From Oryzomicrobium terrae (lineage in GTDB: Bacteria; Pseudomonadota; Gammaproteobacteria; Burkholderiales; Rhodocyclaceae), in the NCBI RefSeq assembly GCF_008274805.1, contig NZ_CP022579.1, positions 1,612,001 to 1,676,000 of the forward strand: a stretch of 64,000 bases of DNA, written 5' to 3'. The notes beneath the pieces were generated by a model. It did not search any database, was not told the DNA's origin, and was given only the letters and a program-made list of their open reading frames with translations. Positions 45,064 to 53,878 of the stretch are shown one piece after another. Within the stretch, counting starts at the first letter, position 1. The number at the start of each line of letters is the position of its first letter. The position numbers and the translations under genes are program-made.

Positions 45064-45870
45064 TCAGCCCCGGGCGAGGGCTTCGGCGGCGTCGCGGATC
45101 GCCGCCGCCAGGGCGGGCAGGCCAAGGCGGATGGCGGCCGGGCCGGGGGCCAGGATGTCGGCGGACTTGACCTCGGCCAGCTGGCCCCGGGCCAGGGCCG
45201 GAATGACGTCCCAGCCCGGGCGGGCCTGGACCTTCTCGGGGCGGAAGTGCTTGCCGCACCAGGAGCCGACGATCAGGTCCGGGGCGCGGCGCACCACCTC
45301 GTCCGGATCGGCGATGATCCGCTCCTTGGCCCCGGGTTTAGCCGCCAGTTCGGCGAAGATGTCCTCGCCACCGGCAATGGCGATGAATTCCGACACCCAG
45401 CGGATGCCCGAAATCATGGGCTCGTCCCATTCCTCGAAATACACCCGGGGGCGGCAGGGTAGGGCGGCGGCAGCCTGGCGCACCGCCTCGACCCGGGCCG
45501 CCAGCTCGTTGGCCAGGGCCTGGGCCCGCTCGGGGGCGCCGACCAGCCGGCCCACGGTCTCGACCATGGCCAGGATGCCGGCCACGTCGCGCTGGTTGAA
45601 CAGATGTACCTCGACGCCGGCCTTGACCAGGTCGGCGCAGATGCCCGCCTGGAGGTCGGAAAAGGCCAGCACCAGGTCCGGGCGCACCTCCAGGATCTTG
45701 TCCGCCTTGGCCGAGGAAAAACCGCTGACCTTGGGTTTTTCCTTGCGCGCCCGGGGCGGATGGACAGTGAAGCCGGAAATGCCGGCGATGCGCGCTTCCT
45801 CCCCCAGGTCGTAGAGCACCTCGACGGTTTCAGTGGACAGGCAGACGATGCGTTGCGGCAGGCGGGGCAT
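45064..45870 (-). CDS. BtuF-like cobalamin/substrate-binding protein without signal peptide
   Basis: The 268-residue protein has the periplasmic-binding-protein class III fold of vitamin B12 binding proteins: RIVCLSTETVEVLYDLGEEARIAGISGFTVHP, LEVRPDLVLAFSDLQA, RVYFEEWDEPMISGIRWVSEFI and GAKERIIADPDEVVRRAPDLIVGSW. It lacks a signal peptide (starts MPRLPQRIVCLS) and no BtuC/BtuD genes are near, so it may be a cytosolic cobalamin-binding member. Such signal-less BtuF homologues are annotated as cobalamin-binding proteins in Betaproteobacteria. It is isolated, 230 bases upstream of the molybdenum hydroxylase operon on the same strand. Confidence 0.8.
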   Translation of the reverse strand: MPRLPQRIVCLSTETVEVLYDLGEEARIAGISGFTVHPPRARKEKPKVSGFSSAKADKILEVRPDLVLAFSDLQAGICADLVKAGVEVHLFNQRDVAGILAMVETVGRLVGAPERAQALANELAARVEAVRQAAAALPCRPRVYFEEWDEPMISGIRWVSEFIAIAGGEDIFAELAAKPGAKERIIADPDEVVRRAPDLIVGSWCGKHFRPEKVQARPGWDVIPALARGQLAEVKSADILAPGPAAIRLGLPALAAAIRDAAEALARG

Positions 45871-45976
45871 GGGGGGCAGGCGGAACGGAAAAGTCCCGCA
45901 TCTTAAAGAGAAACGGGGCGTCCGGAAAACCGTGGCCGGTCTTCCGGACGCCCCGCGGGCAGGGGGCGCGGCGCCT

Positions 45977-47248
45977 TTAGACGGCGGCCAGGGCCTGCTC
46001 CAGGTCGGCGATCAGGTCGTCAATGTGCTCGATGCCGATGGACAGGCGCACCGTGTCCACCGTGACCCCCGCCTTGGCCAGCTCTTCGGGATTGAGCTGG
46101 CGGTGGGTGGTGGAGGCCGGGTGGCAGGCCAGGGACTTGGCGTCGCCGATGTTCACCAGACGGGTGAACAGCTTGAGGGCGTCCTGGAACTTGGTACCGC
46201 CCTCGATGCCGCCCTCGACGCCGAAGGTGAGGATGCCGGAGGGCTTGCCGCCCAGGTATTTCTGGGCCAGGGCGTGGTCGGGGTGGTTCTCCAGGCCGGC
46301 GTAGTTCACCCACTTCACCTTCTTGTGGCCTTGCAGGTACTTGGCGATGGCGAAGGTATTGTCGACGATGCGCTCCATGCGCAGGGCGGCGGTTTCGATG
46401 CCCTGGAGGATGAGGAAGGCGTTGAAGGGGCTGATAGCAGCACCCATGTTGCGCAGGGGAACCACACGGGCGCGGCCGATGAAGGCGGCGGGGCCCAGGG
46501 CTTCGGTGTAGACCACGCCGTGGTAGGAGACGTCGGGTTCGTTGAGGCGCTTGAAGCGTTCCTTGTGCTCAGCCCAGGGGAACTTGCCGCTATCGACGAT
46601 GATGCCGCCGATGGAGTTGCCGTGGCCGCCCAGGTACTTGGTCAGGGAGTGCACCACGATGTCGGCGCCGAACTCGATGGGGCGCAGCAGGAAGGGGCTG
46701 GCCACGGTGTTGTCCACGATCAGCGGAATGCCGTTGCGGTGGGCGATCTCGGCCAGCTTCTCAATGTCGGTGATGTTGCCCAGGGGGTTGCCGATGGTTT
46801 CGGCGTAGATGGCCTTGGTCTTGCCGTCGATCAGCTTCTCGAAGGAGGCCGGGTCCCGGTAGTCGGCGAAGCGCACCTGAATGCCCAGCTGGGGCAGGGT
46901 GTGGGCGAACAGGTTGTAGGTGCCGCCATACAGGGTGGCGGTGGAGACGATGTTGTCACCGGCTTCGGCGATGGTCTGGATGGCGTAGGTGATGGCCGCC
47001 TGGCCGGACGCCAGAGCCAGGCCCGCAATGCCGCCTTCCAGGGCCGCGACGCGCTTTTCCAGCACGTCCTGGGTGGGGTTCATGATGCGGGTGTAGATAT
47101 TGCCCGCCACCTTCAGGTCGAACAGGTCGGCACCGTGCTGGGTGCTGTCGAAGGCGTAGGAGGTGGTCTGGTAGATGGGCACCGCCGCCGCCTTGGTGGT
47201 CGGGTCGGGCGAATAGCCGGCGTGGACGGCCAGGGTTTCGAGCTTCAT
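45977..47248 (-). CDS. metY: O-acetylhomoserine aminocarboxypropyltransferase
   Basis: PLP enzyme of the Cys/Met metabolism family that makes homocysteine from O-acetyl-L-homoserine and sulfide. The 423 residues have the start MKLETLAVHAGYSPDPTT, the PLP-binding SLTKYLGGHGNSIGG (Lys about 204), and the long HPDHALAQKYLGGKPSGILTFGVEGG and HPASTTHRQL segments that distinguish MetY from the shorter MetB/MetZ. AAGGAAG precedes the ATG at 47248. The leader contains two stem-loops (GGACC-TCGC-GGTCC and ACGGGGCGCT-CAG-AGCGCCCCGT) but no recognised SAM riboswitch. Confidence 0.94.
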   Translation of the reverse strand: MKLETLAVHAGYSPDPTTKAAAVPIYQTTSYAFDSTQHGADLFDLKVAGNIYTRIMNPTQDVLEKRVAALEGGIAGLALASGQAAITYAIQTIAEAGDNIVSTATLYGGTYNLFAHTLPQLGIQVRFADYRDPASFEKLIDGKTKAIYAETIGNPLGNITDIEKLAEIAHRNGIPLIVDNTVASPFLLRPIEFGADIVVHSLTKYLGGHGNSIGGIIVDSGKFPWAEHKERFKRLNEPDVSYHGVVYTEALGPAAFIGRARVVPLRNMGAAISPFNAFLILQGIETAALRMERIVDNTFAIAKYLQGHKKVKWVNYAGLENHPDHALAQKYLGGKPSGILTFGVEGGIEGGTKFQDALKLFTRLVNIGDAKSLACHPASTTHRQLNPEELAKAGVTVDTVRLSIGIEHIDDLIADLEQALAAV

Positions 47249-47423
47249 GGAGCTTCCTTTGGCTGAAACGGGGCGCTCTGAGCGCCCCGTGGTCGGGTTG
47301 TTATCGTGTGCTGCCGGACCCGCGAGGTCCGGAGAGTGGGGCGAGTTTAGCACCCTGGAATTTCCCGCTTATACGGAATGGGAATACCCAAAGAAGCCGC
47401 TGGGCGATCCACGCCCCTGTCGC

Positions 47424-48623
47424 TCAGACGAGGCTGACGTGCCGGCGCTGGGTCCAGCCCCAGGCCAGCAGTCCAAGCAGGCTGAATACGATCCCGGTGC
47501 CCACCACGCCGCTCCAGCCCGCCTGGCTGTAGGCCGTGGCGGAAAGCAGTGACCCGGCGGCGGCACCGATGAAATTGCTGGTCATGTAGCCGGCGGTGAT
47601 GCGATTGCGCGCCTCGGGGCGGATCCTGTAGATGGCCCCCTGGTTGCTGATGTGGACACCCTGCACCGCCAGGTCCAGGGCCAGGATGCCGATGATGAAG
47701 GCCGTCAGGGACTGGCCGGCGAAGGCCAGGGGTAGCCAGGAGAGCAGCAGCAGGACTAGGCCGACGCTGGTGGTGGCCTCCCCTTTGCCACGGTCGGCCA
47801 GCCGGCCGACGGGGGCGGCGGCCAGGGCGCCGATGGCCCCGGCCAGGCCGAACAGGCCGATGGTGCCCTCAGAGAAGCGGAAGGGCGGGGCGGCGAGCAG
47901 GAAGGCCATGGAGGTCCACAGGACGCTGAAGGTGGCGAAGGTCAGGGCGCCGAGCACGGCCCGCACCCGCAGCACCCGCTCTTCCTTGAACAGGGTGGCG
48001 ATGGACAGCAGCAGGCGCGGGTAGGGCAGCCCGGCAGTTTCATGGTGGCGGGGCAGGGCCCGGTAGAGGATGGCGGCCATGACCACCATGGCCAGGGCAC
48101 CGACCCAGTACACCGTGCGCCAGCTACCGAGGGCGGCCAGGGAGCCGGCCACGGTGCGGGCGAGCAGGATTCCAAGCAAGAGGCCGCTCATCACCGTGCC
48201 CACGGTCTTGCCGCGCTTGTCCGGAGTGGCCAGGGTGGCGGCGAAGGGCACCAGCAGTTGGGCCACCACCGAGAGCAATCCTGTCAGGGCGGTGCCCAGC
48301 AGCACCACGCCGAAGTGGGGGGCGAAGGCGGTGGTGAGCAGGCCGGCGGCGCACAGCAAGGTCATGGTGACGATCAGCCCGCGGCGCTCGAACAGATCCC
48401 CCAGGGGCACGATCAGGAGCAGGCCCAGGGCGTAGCCGAGCTGGGCGGTGGTGACGATGAAGCCGGCCTGGGCGGCGCTCAAGCCCAGCTCGTCGGCCAT
48501 GGTCGGCAACAGGGGCTGGGGGTAGTAGTTGCTGGCCACGGCCAGGCCGGTGGCCATGGCCATGATCAGGACCAGCAGCGACGAGAGTGGGGAGTGGCGG
48601 GTGGTGGAGGCGGACGCGTTCAT
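47424..48623 (-). CDS. MFS family transporter
   Basis: Twelve-helix major facilitator protein of 399 residues. The MFS signature LGDLFERRGLIV lies after helix 2, and helices 4-5 carry GTVMSGLLLGILLARTVAGSLAALGSWRTVYWVGAL, typical of drug:H+ antiporter-like (arabinose-efflux-permease-like) exporters. The divergent LysR gene 153 bases away is the likely regulator. Substrate is unknown. Confidence 0.9.
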   Translation of the reverse strand: MNASASTTRHSPLSSLLVLIMAMATGLAVASNYYPQPLLPTMADELGLSAAQAGFIVTTAQLGYALGLLLIVPLGDLFERRGLIVTMTLLCAAGLLTTAFAPHFGVVLLGTALTGLLSVVAQLLVPFAATLATPDKRGKTVGTVMSGLLLGILLARTVAGSLAALGSWRTVYWVGALAMVVMAAILYRALPRHHETAGLPYPRLLLSIATLFKEERVLRVRAVLGALTFATFSVLWTSMAFLLAAPPFRFSEGTIGLFGLAGAIGALAAAPVGRLADRGKGEATTSVGLVLLLLSWLPLAFAGQSLTAFIIGILALDLAVQGVHISNQGAIYRIRPEARNRITAGYMTSNFIGAAAGSLLSATAYSQAGWSGVVGTGIVFSLLGLLAWGWTQRRHVSLV

Positions 48624-48742
48624 CAGGGCTGTCGGGGGAAAGGGGCGGCATCGAGGCCGCCGTCGTTGGAATCTTGGCTATCGCCGGCCAGGCCGGAGGG
48701 GTGGAGTATCTGGTACCTTGTTCAATCACTCCAATGCATTGT

Positions 48743-48764
48743 TTTCATCGAATTGATGATGAAA
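48743..48764. promoter_or_regulatory. Inverted repeat, probable LysR operator
   Basis: TTTCATC (48743-48749) and GATGAAA (48758-48764) form a perfect inverted repeat with an 8-base gap, a few bases from the LysR start codon and between the divergent genes. The layout contains the T-N11-A arrangement expected for LysR-type regulators. Confidence 0.5.
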
Positions 48765-48776
48765 TAAGATTAATCA

Positions 48777-49682
48777 ATGAACCTGCGCCAACTCACTTAC
48801 GCCGTCGCCGTGGCCGAGGAAGAGAACTTCACCCGGGCCGCCGAACGCTGCCATGCCGTGCAATCCGCTCTCAGCCACCAGGTGGCCCGGCTGGAGGACG
48901 AACTGGGCACCAAGTTGTTCGAGCGCACCTCGCGCCGGGTGCGCCTCACCCCTGCCGGCCGCACCTTCCTGACCCACGCCCGCCAAGTGCTGGAAGCCAC
49001 ACGACGCCTCCAGGACGAGGTCGCCGCCACCAGCGGCGAGATCCGAGGCACCCTGTGTATCGGCACCATTTCGACCCTGACCGCGGTGGACCTGGTGGAA
49101 TTGCTCGCTGCCTACCAGGAACGCCATCCCCAGGTGGACGTGCAGATCCACATGGGCATGAGCGACCGGTTGCTCGACGAATTGCGCGAACAGACCAGCG
49201 ACGTAGCGTTCATCGGCTTGTGGCCTGGGGAAGCGGTGGCCGGGGTGGAATCACGCCAGCTTTGCGACGAGACGCTGATGGCGGTGCTGCCGCCGGACCA
49301 CGCCTTGGCCAGTCGCGCCCTGCTGACCCTGGCCGAACTGGCCGCCTATCCCCTGGTGGATTTTCACGCCGGCACCGGGCCGCGCCGCCAGACCGACGAG
49401 GCCTTTGCCGCCGCCGGGGTGCGCCGCCGCGTTCAATATGAAGTGAGCCATGTCGATCTGCTCGAAGGCATCATTCGCCGCGGCCTGGCCCTGGGGCTGG
49501 TACCCGCCGCCACGGCGGTGGGCTACCGGGAGTTGGCGGTGGTGCCCGTCCAGCATGCCCCGCGGCGGCGCGTCTATTTCGCCTGGGGGCGCAACCCCAC
49601 CCCGGCGGCAGCGGCCTTCCAGGCCCTGGTCCACGCCAAGCTCGACACCATCGCCCCAGTGCCTGATCCGGCCGGCGCCTGA
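48777..49682 (+). CDS. LysR family transcriptional regulator
   Basis: A 301-residue regulator with the N-terminal winged helix (MNLRQLTYAVAVAEEENFTRAAERCHAVQSALSHQVARLEDELG) and a two-lobed effector domain (about 88-295) containing RGTLCIGTISTLTAVDLVELLAAY. The start ATG at 48777 gives the canonical family N-terminus. It is divergent from the MFS exporter gene and probably regulates it and itself. Confidence 0.94.
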   Translation: MNLRQLTYAVAVAEEENFTRAAERCHAVQSALSHQVARLEDELGTKLFERTSRRVRLTPAGRTFLTHARQVLEATRRLQDEVAATSGEIRGTLCIGTISTLTAVDLVELLAAYQERHPQVDVQIHMGMSDRLLDELREQTSDVAFIGLWPGEAVAGVESRQLCDETLMAVLPPDHALASRALLTLAELAAYPLVDFHAGTGPRRQTDEAFAAAGVRRRVQYEVSHVDLLEGIIRRGLALGLVPAATAVGYRELAVVPVQHAPRRRVYFAWGRNPTPAAAAFQALVHAKLDTIAPVPDPAGA

Positions 49683-49850
49683 GCATCGCCGTTGTGCGCT
49701 TTTTTAGGCTCTTCTTCTTATCGTGAGCCCAAGATCCGCGCCAGATAACGATTTCCACGACCCCTCCCTGGAGAACCGCGCCATTCCTTGCCTTCCGAGG
49801 ATGCCATCTGGAAAGCCGCGTCCTTCCTTGGGTTCGAGCCAGACCCCATG

Positions 49851-49885
49851 AAAAAGCCCCGGCAGGGCGAACCGTGCCGGGGCTT
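49851..49885 (-). terminator. Terminator of the DASS symporter gene
   Basis: Perfect 11-bp stem AAGCCCCGGCA / TGCCGGGGCTT with a 10-base loop; on the minus strand it is followed by TTTTT. Confidence 0.88.
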
Positions 49886-49906
49886 GTACAGCGGGTGGCT
49901 TCAGGC

Positions 49907-51403
49907 TTACTTGGCCACCGTCAACAACCCGAGGAAGTTCCACCAGGTCAGGGCAAAGAGCAGCAGCATGGCGTAGCCCACCGCGGTGATCCACAGGCCG
50001 AACTTGGTGAACTGCTTGCTGGTGAAGGTCTCAGTACCCAGGCAGACCATGTTCTGGGGTGCATTCACCGGCAGGATGAAGCCGAAGCTGACGACGAAGC
50101 CGAGCAGCATGGTCATGCCGCCGACGTTGATGTCGCCCCCCAGGCGCTGCAGCACAGCGATCATGATCGGGATCATCGCCGAGGTCAGTGCCGTGGCGCT
50201 GGCGAAGCCCAGGTGGATGAGGATCAGGAAGGCCGACAGGGCGGCGAACACCCAGAACGGGGTGAGGGTTTCCAGGTGAAGGCTGCGCACGGCGATGTCG
50301 GCCAGCCACAGGGCGGCCTTGGTATCTAGCAGGGCGGTCCCCAGGCTGATGCCGACGCCGAAGACGATCAGGGTGCCCCAGGGCACCTTGGTCTGCACTT
50401 CCTTCCAGGTCATCACGCCGATGCCGGGCAGCAGCATGATGGCCAGGCCCACCAGGGTGGTGGAGGTGGTGTCGAAGTTGTGGAAGGACTTTTCCGTGCT
50501 CCAGAAACCGAGCAGGGTGATGGCGATGGCCAGCACGCGCCATTCCTTGCCGGTCATCGGGCCCAGTTCGGACAGGGCCTTCTTCATGGCCTCGCGGCCA
50601 CCCTCGATGCGCTCGGTCTCGGGCGGGAAGAGGCGGCGGGCGATGAAGTAGAGGGCTACCGACATGGCGATGCTCCACGGTGCGCCGGCCACCAGCCAGT
50701 CCATCCAACTCGGCGAGTCGCCCAGAATCTTGCGCATGAAGCCGATGGTCAGCACGTTTTGGGCGGCGGAGGTGAGGATGCCCACGTTCCACACGCTGGT
50801 GGCCTGGGCCACCATCATCATGATCGAGGCGGCGAATACCGAGCGCTTGTCCACCCCGAAGGCGGTGATGATGCCGGCCATGATCGGCACCACGCAGGCG
50901 GTGCGCGCCGTGGCCGATGGCACGATGAACGAGAGCAGGATGGTGACGACGATGGCCCCGAGCAGAATGCGCCGGGAGCCGGTGCCGATCACCGACAGGG
51001 TGCGCAGGGCGATGCGCTTGTCGAGGCCGCTGGCGGTCATGGCCACCGAGATGAACAGGGCGGCGCCGACCAGGGCCAGGGCGGTGTTTGAAAAGCCGCC
51101 CAGGCCCATCTGCAGGCCGCCGGTGGTGCCGAGGATGACCGCCGGGTTCTTCGGGCTCGGCGCGGTGCCGAGCAGGAAGGCCATCATGGCGACGATGACC
51201 ACCGACGAAACAGCGTAATCAAGGGCCTCGGTCAGCCAGACGATCACCGCGAAGGCCAGCACGGCAAGCATGCGCTGGCCGGCGATGGACAGGCCGGCGG
51301 GTTCGGGCAGGGCGAGGATGGCGGCCGCTGCAACGGCGCCGATGACAACCCCCCAGGGGATCGTTGGGGGTGCCTTGGCGGCGATTGGGGTGGGAGTGCT
51401 CAT
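49907..51403 (-). CDS. Sodium/dicarboxylate symporter, DASS family
   Basis: Membrane protein of 498 residues with about twelve helices. The DASS (divalent anion:Na+ symporter, SLC13) features are visible: FIVPSATARTACVVPIMAGI, ATSVWNVGILTSAAQN, FGVGISLGTALLDTKAA and the C-terminal helix-loop with GFILPVNAPQNMVC. Substrates are usually C4-dicarboxylates, tricarboxylates or sulfate. AAGGAG precedes the ATG at 51403. It stands alone; no two-component dct genes are near. Confidence 0.92.
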   Translation of the reverse strand: MSTPTPIAAKAPPTIPWGVVIGAVAAAAILALPEPAGLSIAGQRMLAVLAFAVIVWLTEALDYAVSSVVIVAMMAFLLGTAPSPKNPAVILGTTGGLQMGLGGFSNTALALVGAALFISVAMTASGLDKRIALRTLSVIGTGSRRILLGAIVVTILLSFIVPSATARTACVVPIMAGIITAFGVDKRSVFAASIMMMVAQATSVWNVGILTSAAQNVLTIGFMRKILGDSPSWMDWLVAGAPWSIAMSVALYFIARRLFPPETERIEGGREAMKKALSELGPMTGKEWRVLAIAITLLGFWSTEKSFHNFDTTSTTLVGLAIMLLPGIGVMTWKEVQTKVPWGTLIVFGVGISLGTALLDTKAALWLADIAVRSLHLETLTPFWVFAALSAFLILIHLGFASATALTSAMIPIMIAVLQRLGGDINVGGMTMLLGFVVSFGFILPVNAPQNMVCLGTETFTSKQFTKFGLWITAVGYAMLLLFALTWWNFLGLLTVAK

Positions 51404-51811
51404 GTTTTTCTCCTTCTAGGTGTCGTACGGGCAAGCCGCGGGAGTTCGCGGAAATCCGGACAGCATCCGCCACCCCTCGGTGTGAATTCGGCCAGACGTC
51501 TTACTAATGTCATAGCCGAGTCGCCAGTGGATTGTGAAGGAAAGCATGGGCGGAGAAAATCCCCTGGGTTGAACAGGGGTATTGCCGCGGAATTAACGCC
51601 GATGCCGGGCAGGCGCACCGCCATGCTTTGCTGTCACCACCGTGAATGCTGTCGTTGGATGGTGACAAAAGTATAGATGGTGAATTATTAATTCGCCTGA
51701 AAGTGGCGTGGATACTTGCGCTGGATCAATGACGGAATGTGATTTGCACATTCCGTAAGCAAACTTGTCGATGTGGCTAGCCGCGCTGGCTGCCGGTGCC
51801 CGGGGACGCGC
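51404..51811. other. Intergenic region with a perfect inverted repeat
   Basis: No gene is supported between the symporter start and the mnmC end. ACGGAATGTG (51732-51741) and CACATTCCGT (51747-51756) form a perfect 10-bp stem with a 5-base loop; no T-run follows on either strand. The left half holds the symporter promoter region, in which I see no sigma-54 -24/-12 pattern. Confidence 0.5.
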
Positions 51812-53782
51812 TCAGTCTTCGCTGGCGGCCCGCCAGCGTCGTCCGGGCAGGAGGAAGCGGGCCGGGTCGAGGGCGCCGGCCAGGTCGATTTCCAGGGGCA
51901 AAGGGTCGCCGGCCATCTGCGACGCCAGCAGTTCGCCGGCGTGGGCCGACCACACCAGCCCCCGGGCGCCGAAACCGTTGGCCAGCCACAAGCCGGGCTG
52001 ACGCGGGATGGCGGCCAGATCCTGGGCCGGTTCGGCAGCGACGGCGGGCAGGGCGCCAACCATGGGCAGCCGGTCCGGCGATACCGGGCGGAAACCCACC
52101 CGGCCTTCCAGGGTGTCCGGGTCCAGGGGCGGTACAGCCTGGGCCGTCAGGCCGGGCAGGATGAAGTCGAGCTTTTGCAGGTTTTCCCGATGCTCGTTGG
52201 GACGCATCGCCGGGTCCGTGTCCCCGGCGATGAAGCTGGCGCCGCACACCCGGTAACCATCCACCACCGGCGTGACGTAGCCGAGGCGGCACACCACCAC
52301 CTGGGGTGCGGGCAGGGCGGCGGCAGGGATCACCGTGGTCTGGCCCCGGGCCGGGCGCAGGGGCAGCCAGGGCGCCGGGTAAAGGGCCTTGGCCGCCGCC
52401 GCGTTGGCCAGCACCAGGTGGGGAGCGCGGCCGAGCAGAGTACCGTCCTCGGCGTGGGCCGCCCATTCGCCATCGATGTGGGCGATGGACGCCACGGCCT
52501 GGCCGAAGCGGGTGCGGATGCGTTCGGGAAAGCGGGCCAGGTTGGCGCGGCACAGCGACGGGGGCACGCCCCAGCCGCCGCCGGGGAAAAACCAGCCGCC
52601 GGCAGAGGTGGGCCAACCGGCGATGGCCGAGGCTTCGTCCTGGTCGACGTAGCGCAGGTAGCCGGCGGGGGGCTGGTGCTGCTCCACCACCTTGCGCTGG
52701 GTGGCCTCATGGACCGGGTCCCGGCCCAGGTGGAGTACGCCGCTGGCGCCCCACTGCACCGGCAGGCCGGCGGCCGTGAGGGTTTGCAGATGGCGCCGGG
52801 TGTAGAGGAAGGCGGCCCGGGTGAGGCGGGCGAGACGGTTGTCATCCACCGCCGGCAGGGGGCGCAGCACCCCGACCCGGTTGCCCGAGGCCCCGGCGCC
52901 CGGGCCGACGCTGTCGATCATTTCTACCTGCCAGCCCCGGGCGGCCAGACGCTCGGCCACCGAGGTGCCGGCAAACCCGGCGCCGATGACCAGGGCGCGC
53001 CGGTCGTCGGCGGGCGTGTGGCTTGCCTCGGCCGGCGCCGGATCGTTGCTCCGGGCAGCCCGTTCCCCGGTCAGCCGTTCACGCTTGGTGCCAAAGCCCG
53101 GCACCTTCTCGACGCGGAAGCCGGCCCGGGCCAGCCCCTCGCGCACGGCGCCGGCCACCGACCAGGTGGCGATGCGCGCCCCGGGGGCAGCGAGGCGGGC
53201 CAGGGGGTAGAACACCTGGGGCGACCACAGCTCCGGGTTTTTGGCCGGGGAAAAACCGTCCAGGTAGATGGCGTCGGCCTGGGCCGAAAGCTGGGGCAGG
53301 GTGGTCAGGGCGTCGCCGAACAGCAGGGTCAGGGTGACCCGCTCCCCATCGTCGTCAGAGCCCAAGTGCAGGCGGTGAAAGCCGGGCAGCAGTTCGGGCC
53401 AGGCCTGGCGCAGCTCGTCGGCCAGGGGGGCGAGTTCCGGGTAGGCCCGGTGCAGCACCGCCAGGTCGTCCGCCGAGAAGGGGTGCTTCTCGGTGGAGAT
53501 GAAGTACAGCTCCCGGGAACGGGCTGGGTCGGCGCGCCAGGCGGCCCAGGTGGCGAGAAAGTTGAGCCCCAGGCCGAAGCCGGTTTCCAGGATGGTGAAG
53601 CGCTGCCGTCCCTGCCACCGTTCCGGCAGGCCGCAGCCGGCCATGAACACCTGGCGGGCCTGTTCCAGCCCGCCGGCGGCGGTGTGGTAGACGTCGCCGT
53701 AATCCGTGGAGCGGGGCGTGCCGTCGGGGGCGAAGTCGAGGCGGGCCGGCTGGATCGGGGTGAAGGGATGGGCGGCGGACAT
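51812..53782 (-). CDS. mnmC: Bifunctional tRNA U34 methyltransferase/oxidase MnmC
   Basis: This enzyme completes mnm5U at tRNA wobble position 34: the C-terminal FAD domain removes carboxymethyl (cmnm5 to nm5) and the N-terminal SAM domain methylates to mnm5. The 656 residues show TILETGFGLGLNFLATW (SAM site), DAIYLDGFSPAKNPELWS, then RRALVIGAGFAGTSVAERLAARG (FAD) and the C-terminal GFRPVSPDRLPMVGAL. The ATG at 53782 (MSAAHPFTPIQPARLDF) fits the family better than the TTG at 53827. Confidence 0.94.
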   Translation of the reverse strand: MSAAHPFTPIQPARLDFAPDGTPRSTDYGDVYHTAAGGLEQARQVFMAGCGLPERWQGRQRFTILETGFGLGLNFLATWAAWRADPARSRELYFISTEKHPFSADDLAVLHRAYPELAPLADELRQAWPELLPGFHRLHLGSDDDGERVTLTLLFGDALTTLPQLSAQADAIYLDGFSPAKNPELWSPQVFYPLARLAAPGARIATWSVAGAVREGLARAGFRVEKVPGFGTKRERLTGERAARSNDPAPAEASHTPADDRRALVIGAGFAGTSVAERLAARGWQVEMIDSVGPGAGASGNRVGVLRPLPAVDDNRLARLTRAAFLYTRRHLQTLTAAGLPVQWGASGVLHLGRDPVHEATQRKVVEQHQPPAGYLRYVDQDEASAIAGWPTSAGGWFFPGGGWGVPPSLCRANLARFPERIRTRFGQAVASIAHIDGEWAAHAEDGTLLGRAPHLVLANAAAAKALYPAPWLPLRPARGQTTVIPAAALPAPQVVVCRLGYVTPVVDGYRVCGASFIAGDTDPAMRPNEHRENLQKLDFILPGLTAQAVPPLDPDTLEGRVGFRPVSPDRLPMVGALPAVAAEPAQDLAAIPRQPGLWLANGFGARGLVWSAHAGELLASQMAGDPLPLEIDLAGALDPARFLLPGRRWRAASED

Positions 53783-53824
53783 GGCGGCGGGGGGACGAAT
53801 TGGGTGTGAGGCGGCTGGAATGGA

Positions 53825-53852
53825 CAACGGCCCGCGGTCAGGCGGGCCGTTG
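53825..53852. other. Perfect stem-loop between mnmC and lysS
   Basis: CAACGGCCCGC / GCGGGCCGTTG, 11 bp, 6-base loop, placed 27 bases downstream of the lysS stop on the minus strand. It looks like a terminator stem but has no T-run. Confidence 0.55.
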
Positions 53853-53878
53853 CGGCGGTGTGGCGTGAAACCCGGGAC

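Noticed and set aside
43056-45170. 704-codon plus-strand open frame
   Set aside because: Antisense to the molybdenum hydroxylase genes; composition is that of a GC-driven shadow.
47249-47360. SAM riboswitch upstream of metY
   Set aside because: Two stem-loops and a GCTAAA occur, but the order and pseudoknot of SAM-II or SAM-V RNAs could not be fitted.
51404-51811. Sigma-54 promoter for the DASS symporter
   Set aside because: No GG-N10-GC pattern with the expected TGGCAC-N5-TTGC context was found.
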